A stretch of 12,296 nucleotides of DNA. Origin: an uncultured Solirubrobacteraceae bacterium. Lineage in GTDB: Bacteria; Actinomycetota; Thermoleophilia; Solirubrobacterales; Solirubrobacteraceae. Both the position numbers and the translations under genes were made by a program. The stretch covers positions 1 to 12,296 of the forward strand of contig CADCVT010000185.1 in the NCBI GenBank assembly GCA_902806215.1, given 5' to 3'. The notes beneath the pieces are model-generated. The model was not told the DNA's origin, did not search any database, and worked only from the letters and a program-made list of their open reading frames with translations. Of this stretch, positions 7,392-12,255 are shown in pieces (position 1 is the stretch's first letter; every line of letters starts with the position of its first letter).

Positions 7392-8074
7392 CTCTGCTCG
7401 ATATCGGTCGGTGAGGGCAGGTTCTGGAGAGGGCCGCTGTGGCGGCCGTCGGTGGAGACGGGCCCGAAGCGCGGCTTGTCGCTGCGCGGGACCTGCCAGC
7501 CGAAGCGCCCGAGCGCCCGCGCCCATGTGACCTGCTGGACGTCCTTGAATCCGAGCAGCCGGAGCAGCATCTGGCTCTCGCGGTTGCGCTTGTCGACCCA
7601 CGCGTACAGGCGTGACAGAGCGGGATCCTCGTGAACCTCGCCGAGCATGCGGAGCATCAGCGCGCGCGGGACGCCGAGCGGGCGGAATGCTTCAGGGACC
7701 CACAACGCGTAGCCGTATGCCTCGTCGGCCCCGAGCCGGATCGTCAACCCCGACCACGGGTCGCGGTGCGTCTGCCGGCTGATCCAGACCCAGCCGGCGT
7801 AGCGGCCCTCGACCATGGCCACGAACCCGTGGTCCCCGCGCCCGACGAACGCCGATGACGACTCGTAGATCGGTCCCGGCACCTCGTGACGCAGGTCGCC
7901 GAGGTTCGTCGCGTCGACCGTCATGAACTCGAGCGGGATCCGCGCCTGCGGCTTGCGCGGCGCCTTCACGGCCTGCCACTCGAGGATGTCGGTGGGCACC
8001 ACGGAGAAGACGCTCGCCAGGCGGCGTCGCACGCGCATGGGCGTGCTCGGCTTTCGCTCCTGCTCACGCGGCAT
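7388..8074 (-). CDS. GNAT-family acyltransferase, first gene of operon
   Basis: With the ATG at 8074 the product has 228 residues. The GNAT core lies at about 48-185. GFVAMVEGRYAGWVWIS (83-99) gives the central strands, WVPEAFRPLGVPRALM (125-140) is the acyl-CoA pyrophosphate-binding turn, and YAWVDKRNRESQMLLRLLGFK (157-177) is the usual final helix and strand before a variable tail. An upstream in-frame ATG at 8185 would overlap the divergent regulator, so it is rejected. At 8074 a TACGTT hexamer lies 6 nt before the ATG, which supports this start. MRVRRRLAS at 8038 is another option. Family members transfer acyl groups from CoA, and sometimes from ACP, to amines. Here it could join the acyl group carried by the operon's ACP to an amine, which is inference. 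Its stop overlaps the NadE-like start (ATGA). Confidence 0.78.
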   Translation of the reverse strand: MPREQERKPSTPMRVRRRLASVFSVVPTDILEWQAVKAPRKPQARIPLEFMTVDATNLGDLRHEVPGPIYESSSAFVGRGDHGFVAMVEGRYAGWVWISRQTHRDPWSGLTIRLGADEAYGYALWVPEAFRPLGVPRALMLRMLGEVHEDPALSRLYAWVDKRNRESQMLLRLLGFKDVQQVTWARALGRFGWQVPRSDKPRFGPVSTDGRHSGPLQNLPSPTDIEQR

Positions 8075-8080
8075 CCGGTC

Positions 8081-8086
8081 AACGTA
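8081..8086 (-). promoter_or_regulatory. Candidate -10 (TACGTT) of the biosynthetic operon
   Basis: On the minus strand TACGTT fits TANNNT and ends 6 nt before the ATG at 8074, with no Shine-Dalgarno sequence between. It is the best candidate for the operon promoter and for a leaderless first gene. It lies about 41 bp from the nearest edge of the first FadR-type operator, so the divergent regulator could influence it only from a distance. Confidence 0.4.
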
Positions 8087-8126
8087 GTTCACCGTGGGCC
8101 GCTGGGTGACCTCTCGGTTACACCAA

Positions 8127-8139
8127 CTGGTATAACCAG
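8127..8139. promoter_or_regulatory. FadR-type operator O1 over the -10 of the GntR gene
   Basis: The sequence is CTGGT-ATA-ACCAG, a palindrome with perfect 5-bp arms. It contains TATAAC, the best -10 candidate for the regulator gene, which ends 8 nt before its ATG. The arms equal those of the E. coli FadR site at fadBA (CTGGT-ACG-ACCAG, recalled from literature). Binding here would block RNA polymerase, so the likely role is autorepression. Confidence 0.62.
8131..8136 (+). promoter_or_regulatory. Candidate -10 (TATAAC) of the GntR gene
   Basis: TATAAC lies inside operator O1 and ends 8 nt before the ATG at 8145, which would give a leaderless or nearly leaderless mRNA. No good -35 is seen. 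It is the most AT-rich hexamer of the intergenic region. Confidence 0.42.
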
Positions 8140-8144
8140 CCGTC

Positions 8145-8831
8145 ATGACTGGTCCAACCAGCACGGCAACGGTCTCGAGCCGCATTCACGCGCAGCTGCG
8201 CGCAGACATCCTCGGCGACCGGTACGCCGCGGGCGAGGCGCTCCCGTCCGAGCGCCGGCTCAGCGAGGATCTCCACACGAACCGGCACGCCGTGCGCGAG
8301 GCGCTCAAGCGCCTCCAGCAGGCTGGCCTCGTAGCGATCAGCCAGGGCGGCGCGACGCGTGTGCGCGACTGGCGGCGGCACGGCGGGCTCGACCTGCTGC
8401 TCGACGTCGCGGCGGAGGGCGACGCCCCGGAGGCGCTGCGCGTGCCGCGAGCCGCGATGGAGATGCGAGCCTGCATCGGCGCCGACGCCGCGCGGCGCTG
8501 CGCCGAGCGCGCGAGCGCCGAGGTGAAGGCGCAGCTACGGGCCCGCGCCGAGCAGCTCGTCGCCGCCGACGACCTCGTCGTCCGCGACGCGCACTACGAG
8601 CTCCTGTGGGACCTCGTCGTCGACGGCGCGGACAACATCGCCTACCGGCTCGCCCTGACGACGCTGGTCGCGCGGCAACGCGTCGCCGACGTCCGCGCCG
8701 GCGCGGTCGCCCGCGAGCTCTCCGACGACGTCGCGATCCGCGCGCTCGTATCCGCCGTCGAGGCCGGCGACGCCGACGGCGCCCACACGCTCGCGCGCGA
8801 CCTGCTCGAACGCTCGATCCCGACCGACTGA
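8145..8831 (+). CDS. FadR-type GntR family transcriptional regulator
   Basis: The 228-residue protein has an N-terminal winged helix at about 10-75. The GntR signature is LPSERRLSEDLHTNRHAVREALKRL, with the recognition helix near 45-56, and the wing is AISQGGATRVRDW. What follows (GGLDLLLDVA at 80-89) and the all-helical C-terminal domain (about 90-222, with DAHYELLWDLV and DNIAYRLALTTL) align better by eye with E. coli FadR than with generic FCD proteins. FadR releases DNA on binding long-chain acyl-CoA, so an acyl thioester is a plausible effector here; this is inference. Two FadR-like operators overlap its promoter and start. The next gene, a membrane lipid hydroxylase, begins 10 nt after its stop and is its likely target by co-transcription. 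It also lies divergent from the acyl/amide operon. Confidence 0.88.
   Translation: MTGPTSTATVSSRIHAQLRADILGDRYAAGEALPSERRLSEDLHTNRHAVREALKRLQQAGLVAISQGGATRVRDWRRHGGLDLLLDVAAEGDAPEALRVPRAAMEMRACIGADAARRCAERASAEVKAQLRARAEQLVAADDLVVRDAHYELLWDLVVDGADNIAYRLALTTLVARQRVADVRAGAVARELSDDVAIRALVSAVEAGDADGAHTLARDLLERSIPTD
8149..8161. promoter_or_regulatory. FadR-type operator O2 over codons 2-6 of the GntR gene
   Basis: CTGGT-CCA-ACCAG repeats the arms of O1 exactly with a different 3-bp centre. Its centre is 22 bp from that of O1, about two helical turns, so two dimers would bind the same DNA face. It starts 2 nt after the ATG and lies inside the coding sequence. The second copy makes a chance palindrome unlikely. 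Confidence 0.6.
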
Positions 8832-8841
8832 GGAAGCACCC

Positions 8842-9747
8842 ATGGCCGAGGTCCTCTACTACGCGATCCCGTTCTTCGTCCTGCTGCTGATCGCCGAGTA
8901 CGCGTCGTACCGGCACCTCGGCGACGAGCGCGACGAGGACCTCGTCGGCTACGACCTGCGCGACAGCGGCACTTCGCTGGCGATGGGCCTCGGCAACGTG
9001 GTCATCAACGTCGGGTGGAAGCTCGTCGTGGTCGCGGCCTACGCGGCGCTGTACGAGCTGACGCCGCTGCGGCTCGACCCGAGGAACCCGCTGACGTGGG
9101 TCGCGCTCTTCTTCGCCGACGACCTCGCGTACTACTGGTTCCATCGCGTGTCGCACGAGAGCCGCGTCTTCTGGGCCAGCCACGTCGTGCACCACTCCTC
9201 GCAGCACTACAACCTGTCGACGGCGCTGCGGCAGACGTGGGTGCCGATGACGTACTTCCCGTTCTGGCTGCCGCTGCCGCTGCTCGGCTTCCCGGTCTGG
9301 ATGGTGCTGCTCGCGCAGGCGTGGTCGCTCATCTACCAGTTCTGGATCCACACCGAGCGCATCAAGCGGCTGCCCGGCTGGGTCGAGCGCGTGTTCAACA
9401 CGCCGTCGCACCACCGCGTCCACCACGGCTCGAACCACCAGTACCTCGACAAGAACTACGGCGGGATCCTCATCGTGTGGGACCGGCTGTTCGGGACGTG
9501 GGAGCCCGAGGGCGAGCGGGTCCGCTACGGGCTGACGAAGCAGCTCGAGACGTTCCACCCGGTCCGCGTCGCGTTCCACGAGTACGTGGCGATGGCGCGC
9601 GACGTGCGCGCCGCGCGCGGGTGGCGCACGAAGGCGCAGGTGCTGCTGCGCGGGCCCGGCTGGACACCGTCGGTACCGTCGGCGTATGGAGCCCAAGCTG
9701 ACCGACGAGCCCACGAAGAGCCGCTTCGAACTGCACGACGGGGATGA
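8842..9747 (+). CDS. Fatty acid hydroxylase / sterol desaturase family membrane protein
   Basis: The 301-residue protein has the histidine boxes of the non-haem di-iron membrane hydroxylases: HRVSH at 101-105, HVVHH at 114-118, and HHRVHH at 190-195, followed by NHQYLDKNYGG and WDRLFGTWEPEGE. Hydrophobic segments at about 5-20, 45-72, 84-98 and 132-168 suggest four membrane passes with the active site on the cytoplasmic face. The box spacing and the LDKNYGG-x-LIxWDRLFGT tail resemble alkylglycerol-monooxygenase-like members. The reaction would be O2-dependent hydroxylation or desaturation of a lipid; the substrate is unknown. AGGA of the overlapping TGAGGAAG (8829-8836) is a ribosome-binding site 8 nt before the ATG. 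It is probably co-transcribed with the FadR-type gene. The last 20 codons overlap the next gene in another frame, and the polar tail (AQADRRAHEEPLRTARRG) is unlikely to be conserved. Confidence 0.92.
   Translation: MAEVLYYAIPFFVLLLIAEYASYRHLGDERDEDLVGYDLRDSGTSLAMGLGNVVINVGWKLVVVAAYAALYELTPLRLDPRNPLTWVALFFADDLAYYWFHRVSHESRVFWASHVVHHSSQHYNLSTALRQTWVPMTYFPFWLPLPLLGFPVWMVLLAQAWSLIYQFWIHTERIKRLPGWVERVFNTPSHHRVHHGSNHQYLDKNYGGILIVWDRLFGTWEPEGERVRYGLTKQLETFHPVRVAFHEYVAMARDVRAARGWRTKAQVLLRGPGWTPSVPSAYGAQADRRAHEEPLRTARRG
9674..9679 (+). promoter_or_regulatory. Candidate -10 (TACCGT) of the small GNAT gene
   Basis: TACCGT fits TANNNT and ends 6 nt before the ATG at 9686, inside the end of the hydroxylase gene. 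No ribosome-binding site precedes this ATG, so a leaderless start is possible. The alternative is co-translation from the hydroxylase mRNA. Confidence 0.33.
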
Positions 9748-9988
9748 GCTCGTCGGCTGGCTCGACTACCGCCCCGCGGGAGAGAGCGTGATCCTCGCGC
9801 ACACCGAGGTCCCCGACGAGCACGGGCGCAAGGGGTACGGCGGCGTCCTCGTCCGAGGCGCGCTGGAGCGCCTCGAGCAGGACGGCAAGACCGCGATCCC
9901 GCTGTGCCCGTTCGCGGCTGCGTACATCCAGCGCAACCTGGAGCTCGCGAAGTACGTGGCTCCCAGCTTCCGCGCGCAGTTCGCCTGA
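9686..9988 (+). CDS. Small GNAT-like N-acetyltransferase (YjdJ/YidJ type)
   Basis: This 100-residue protein matches the short GCN5-related family. It has LVGWLDYRPAGESVILAHTEV (22-42), then HGRKGYGGVLVRGALE (46-61) holding the acetyl-CoA pyrophosphate-binding GRKGYGG turn, and the typical end IPLCPFAAAYIQRNLELAKYV (70-90). Members are small stand-alone acetyltransferases of mostly unknown substrate. The start overlaps the 3' end of the hydroxylase gene by 62 nt in a different frame. The homology begins only a few residues after the Met, so this ATG is likely correct. The stop is followed at once by a short hairpin. No functional link to the upstream lipid genes is evident. Confidence 0.85.
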   Translation: MEPKLTDEPTKSRFELHDGDELVGWLDYRPAGESVILAHTEVPDEHGRKGYGGVLVRGALERLEQDGKTAIPLCPFAAAYIQRNLELAKYVAPSFRAQFA

Positions 9989-9989
9989 G

Positions 9990-10006
9990 CGCCGTTCTCA
10001 GCGGCG
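9990..10006 (+). terminator. Short GC hairpin after the small GNAT gene
   Basis: CGCCG and CGGCG form a 5-bp stem around a 7-nt loop, starting 2 nt after the stop codon. There is no U-tract. It is a weak candidate for a factor-independent terminator and could also be chance in DNA this GC-rich. Confidence 0.25.
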
Positions 10007-10042
10007 GTCACAGCCGTGCGCCCTCGTGGCACCTACGTCGTG

Positions 10043-10621
10043 ATGAAGCCGGATCGCCAGACCACGCTCCTTGGGCGGTCGGTCGCCCAGCCGGAGCTCT
10101 TCGGCGAGTTCTACGCGGCGCATGCGTCGGCGGTCTTCGTATTCTTCGCCCGCCGCACGCTCGACGTCGAGGTCGCGCGCGACCTCACCGCCGAGACGTT
10201 CGCCGAGGCGCTCGCGAGCCGCTCGCGGTTTCGCGGGACGACGGAGGCGGAGGCGGCCGGCTGGCTCTTCGGCATCGCCCGTCATCTGCTGTCGCGGTAC
10301 CTGCGTCGTGGCGTGGTGGAGCGCAAGGCGGTCGAGCGGCTCGGCATCCGGATGCCGCACCTCAGCGACGACGACCACGAGCGGATCGCCGAGCTCGCCG
10401 GGCTCGACGACCTGCGCTCGGGCGTCGCCGCCGCGCTCGGGGAGCTCGGCGCCGACCAGCGCGACGCCGTCGAGCTGCGCGTCGTGGCGGAGCTGCCGTA
10501 CGACGAGGTCGCGCGTCGGCTCTCGATCAGCGAGCCGACGGCGCGCGCACGCGTCTCGCGCGGGCTTCGGGCGCTCGCGGACGCGCTCGAGCCGCTGCGC
10601 CCCACGGAGGTCAAGACATGA
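10043..10621 (+). CDS. ECF-family RNA polymerase sigma factor
   Basis: From the ATG at 10043 the product has 192 residues. Region 2 covers about 17-85 (LFGEFYAAHASAVFVFF, DLTAETFAEAL, WLFGIARHLLSRYLRR). Region 4 covers about 125-182, with the helix-turn-helix LPYDEVARRLSISEPTARARVSRGLRAL at 151-178. This is a minimal two-domain ECF sigma factor that directs RNA polymerase to stress or envelope genes. An upstream GTG at 10016 adds nine residues and cannot be excluded; neither start has a clear ribosome-binding site. The last codons overlap the start of the membrane-protein gene (ATGA, 10618-10621), the usual arrangement of an ECF sigma factor with its anti-sigma factor. I saw no matching autoregulatory GGAAC/CGTC promoter in front of it. 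Confidence 0.9.
   Translation: MKPDRQTTLLGRSVAQPELFGEFYAAHASAVFVFFARRTLDVEVARDLTAETFAEALASRSRFRGTTEAEAAGWLFGIARHLLSRYLRRGVVERKAVERLGIRMPHLSDDDHERIAELAGLDDLRSGVAAALGELGADQRDAVELRVVAELPYDEVARRLSISEPTARARVSRGLRALADALEPLRPTEVKT
10606..10610 (+). promoter_or_regulatory. Shine-Dalgarno GGAGG of the membrane-protein gene
   Basis: GGAGG lies 7 nt before the ATG at 10618, inside the end of the sigma-factor gene. It fixes the start of the downstream gene and supports translational coupling. Confidence 0.65.
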
Positions 10622-11244
10622 ACGACCAGCCGATCGAGGTCCTTCGGTCGCTCGGCGCCGAGCTTCAGCGCGTCGCCGAGGAGGACCCCGCGCCGCGGCG
10701 CCTTGCGCGCCGTCGCCGCCGCATGGGCGGGCTCGCGGCCGCGTTCGTCCTGCTGGCGGCGGGCGGAGCGACCGCGGCGGTGACCGGCGTCTTCACGCCG
10801 CAGAAGGAGGTGGACGGTCTCGTCCGCACCGCGCCCAAGAGCGTCGTCACGACAGGCACGACGAGCGACGGGCGCCGGTGGGAGCTGACGACGTCCGACA
10901 GCGACGTCGGCTTCTGCTTCGGGCTGCGCTTCCCCGACGAGGCCGGCGCGAGCAGCGAAGGGTGCGGAGGTTCCGGGCCGGGCTCCCTGACGGTTGCCAC
11001 GTCCTCCGGCGGGTCGGCCAAGCTGAACGCGCTCGTCTTCGGCACGGCGCCGGACGCCGCGCGCCGGATCGTCGTACGCACGGCCGGACGCGAGCGCACG
11101 GTTCCCGCGGTCGACGACGCGAGGGGCGTCGAGGGGCGGTTCTACCTGGCCGAGCTGCCGGTCCACCGGCTCGGGGGCGTCACTGTCGTCGGCCTCGACG
11201 CCGCGGGCCAGAGGATCGCGACCGAGCGCATCCGCAGGCGCTGA
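10618..11244 (+). CDS. Single-pass membrane protein, putative anti-sigma factor
   Basis: The 208-residue protein starts with a cytoplasmic segment of about 36 residues ending in a strongly basic stretch (RRLARRRRR). One transmembrane helix follows (about 37-59, GGLAAAFVLLAAGGATAAV), then an extracytoplasmic domain of about 150 residues, probably beta-rich, with two cysteines at 100 and 116 that could form a disulfide. The ATGA overlap with the ECF sigma gene and the good GGAGG strongly suggest a regulator of that sigma factor. The HxxxCxxC zinc motif of the common anti-sigma domain is absent and the cytoplasmic part is short, so it would be an atypical anti-sigma factor. A longer upstream reading of this frame, back to 9904, runs out of phase through the sigma gene and is rejected. 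Confidence 0.75.
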   Translation: MNDQPIEVLRSLGAELQRVAEEDPAPRRLARRRRRMGGLAAAFVLLAAGGATAAVTGVFTPQKEVDGLVRTAPKSVVTTGTTSDGRRWELTTSDSDVGFCFGLRFPDEAGASSEGCGGSGPGSLTVATSSGGSAKLNALVFGTAPDAARRIVVRTAGRERTVPAVDDARGVEGRFYLAELPVHRLGGVTVVGLDAAGQRIATERIRRR

Positions 11245-11288
11245 CCAAGCCGATCAGGAATCGGGAAGCGCCCGCGCCCGGCCGTCCG

Positions 11289-11294
11289 TAGCTT
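11289..11294 (+). promoter_or_regulatory. Candidate -10 (TAGCTT), leaderless start of the PNPOx-fold gene
   Basis: TAGCTT fits TANNNT and ends 7 nt before the ATG at 11302, the same spacing as at 655-660. There is no Shine-Dalgarno sequence. The 57-bp gap after the membrane-protein gene is the only place for a promoter. Confidence 0.4.
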
Positions 11295-11301
11295 GGCGTC
11301 C

Positions 11302-11757
11302 ATGGACAACGCAGCACCCCGCTCCAGCCCGCAGCGTCGCCGCGACACCGAGCACCGGCTCGCCCACGACGTCGACGTCTGGGTGGCCACGGCTGCCCCG
11401 GACGGCGCGCCGTACCTCGTGCCGCTGTCGTTCGACTGGGACGGCGAGGCGTTGCTGCTGGCGACGCCGAAGGACAGCCCGACCGGCCGCAACCTGGCCG
11501 CCACGGGGACCGTCCGGCTCGGGCTCGGCCTGACGCGCGACGTGTCGATGGTCGACGGCGACGTCGAGGTGCTCGAGCTCGACGCGCTGGCGCGGGAGGC
11601 GGCGGACCGCTTCGCCGCTCGCTCGGGCTTCGACCCGCGAGCGGAGACCGGTTCCTACCGCTGGTTCCGCGTCGTGCCGCGCCGCATCCAGGCGTGGCGC
11701 GAGGCCGACGAGCTCAAGGGCCGCGACCTCATGCGCGACGGCCAGTGGCTCACCTGA
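11302..11757 (+). CDS. Pyridoxamine 5'-phosphate oxidase-fold (flavin-binding) protein
   Basis: The 151-residue protein has the split-barrel pattern of the PNPOx-like family. VDVWVATAAPDGAPYLVPLSFDWDGEALLLATPKDSPTGRNL at about 24-64 gives the first strands and the phosphate-binding region, followed by TVRLGLG (70-76) and DVEVLEL (87-93). The last part (YRWFRVVPRRIQAWRE, 119-134) is the closing strand. Members bind FMN, F420 or haem, and many reduce or bind small cofactors. Ligand and substrate cannot be told here. A TTG at 11293 would extend it by three residues, but ATG 11302 with TAGCTT before it is preferred. It stands alone in its transcription unit; the fragment behind it is in another frame. 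Confidence 0.83.
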   Translation: MDNAAPRSSPQRRRDTEHRLAHDVDVWVATAAPDGAPYLVPLSFDWDGEALLLATPKDSPTGRNLAATGTVRLGLGLTRDVSMVDGDVEVLELDALAREAADRFAARSGFDPRAETGSYRWFRVVPRRIQAWREADELKGRDLMRDGQWLT

Positions 11758-12011
11758 TCCGCAGTGCGCGCAGCTTCGGCCGCCAGTACGTGGAGTTCGA
11801 GATGCCCACGAGCCCGATCAAGCTCGCCCTCTACGGGCGCCGCGCACTCGCCAAGGCGGCGGGCGTCGCGTCCGACGGCACCGGGTCGCACCGCCTCGCG
11901 ATCGGCGCGGACGCCGGGACCTTCACCGACCCCGACGGCTTCGCGTGGGAGCTCGCAGCGCACCGCGAGCCCGAGGCCACCCGGGCGACCGCCGGAGCGG
12001 GCGTCCACTGA
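11757..12011 (+). pseudogene. Glyoxalase/VOC-superfamily C-terminal fragment
   Basis: Right after the PNPOx-fold gene, in another frame, the translation gives QYVEFEMP, SPIKLALYGRRALAKAAGV, SHRLAIG and FTDPDGFAWELAAH, ending at TGA 12009-12011. VEFE..IKLALY and FTDPDGFxWE are familiar strands of VOC proteins. The N-terminal half of the fold (the first beta-alpha-beta-beta-beta unit with its metal ligand) is missing. Between KLALY and TDPDG there are fewer residues than usual, as if an internal part were also lost. No start codon with a ribosome-binding site is found; GTG 11790 and ATG 11802 are in frame but begin inside the homology. It is best read as a decayed remnant. A short functional protein is the alternative. 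It ends 2 nt from the tRNA 3' fragment. Confidence 0.6.
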
Positions 12012-12012
12012 G

Positions 12013-12037
12013 TGCGGGCGGAGGGACTCGAACCCCC
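12013..12037 (-). tRNA. tRNA 3' end (T-arm and acceptor strand), rest not found
   Basis: On the minus strand GGGGG-TTCGAGT-CCCTC is a T-arm with a canonical loop. It is followed by CGCCCGC, the 3' strand of a 7-bp acceptor stem, and the discriminator A at 12013. No CCA is encoded. The matching 5' strand GCGGGCG is not found in the roughly 260 nt upstream of it on that strand (to the window edge). A possible anticodon stem (complement of about 12042-12065) has a T-T mismatch and no U33, and leaves a 9-nt variable region. I therefore read it as a tRNA 3' fragment, as left by integrative elements at attachment sites, not an intact gene. The acceptor sequence resembles bacterial tRNA-Leu, but isotype cannot be assigned. 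Confidence 0.45.
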
Positions 12038-12255
12038 GAGGCATGCGCCACCGGCACCGAGGCGCTCCATGTGGCCGGCGACGGCTGCCACCTTCGAAGC
12101 AGCACCCCCTCACGCCGCCGCTACGACTCACCGCCTGATTGTCTCCAACGCCGATCGGAGGGACAAGTCCGCTGGTTGCGCCTGGCGTGATCCCGGCGCG
12201 CCGCGGCGTCTTACCGAGGGTGGCCGGCGGTCGCTGCACTGGCGGCCACCGTGCG
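12038..12255. other. Gene-free stretch next to the tRNA fragment
   Basis: About 220 bp without a credible gene. Short open frames across it (for example a product starting MRAEGLEPP) are the usual artefact of translating a tRNA T-arm antisense. The stretch holds an inverted repeat with GCGCC/GGCGC arms at about 12045-12065, and the terminator-like hairpin at 12219-12250. Its origin may be decayed mobile DNA. Confidence 0.4.
12219..12250 (-). terminator. 8-bp GC hairpin after the right-edge gene
   Basis: GGTGGCCG (12219-12226) and CGGCCACC (12243-12250) are perfect inverted repeats around a 16-nt loop. They start 5 nt past the stop of the minus-strand gene at the right edge. There is no U-tract, as is common for actinobacterial terminators. 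The position just after a stop codon supports the call. Confidence 0.45.

Noticed and set aside
7392..7601. N-terminal extension of the NadE-like protein
   Set aside because: The extension lies out of phase inside the GNAT gene and is Arg/Pro-rich; the ATG at 7391 fits the family start and the ATGA coupling.
2698..8074. Exosortase/PEP-CTERM polysaccharide locus
   Set aside because: The ligase resembles members of such loci, but no exosortase, PEP-CTERM protein, glycosyltransferase or chain-length protein is in the window.
9904..10617. Upstream extension of the membrane-protein frame
   Set aside because: It crosses the sigma-factor gene out of phase with arginine-rich sequence; ATG 10618 has GGAGG and a sensible membrane topology.
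11245..11296. Inverted repeat CCAAGC/GCTTGG as a terminator
   Set aside because: Six base pairs with a 40-nt loop and no U-tract; the right arm overlaps the candidate -10 of the next gene.
12013..12100. Intact tRNA (tried as class I, and as long-arm Ser, Leu or Sec)
   Set aside because: The best anticodon arms have mismatches or no U33, spacing to the T-arm is wrong (9-nt variable region, or 81 nt from a CGA triplet to the discriminator), and the 5' acceptor strand GCGGGCG is absent.
12019..12164. 9-bp direct repeat CGGAGGGAC at 12019-12027 and 12156-12164
   Set aside because: Too short to call; it may be a decayed T-stem copy or chance in GC-rich DNA.
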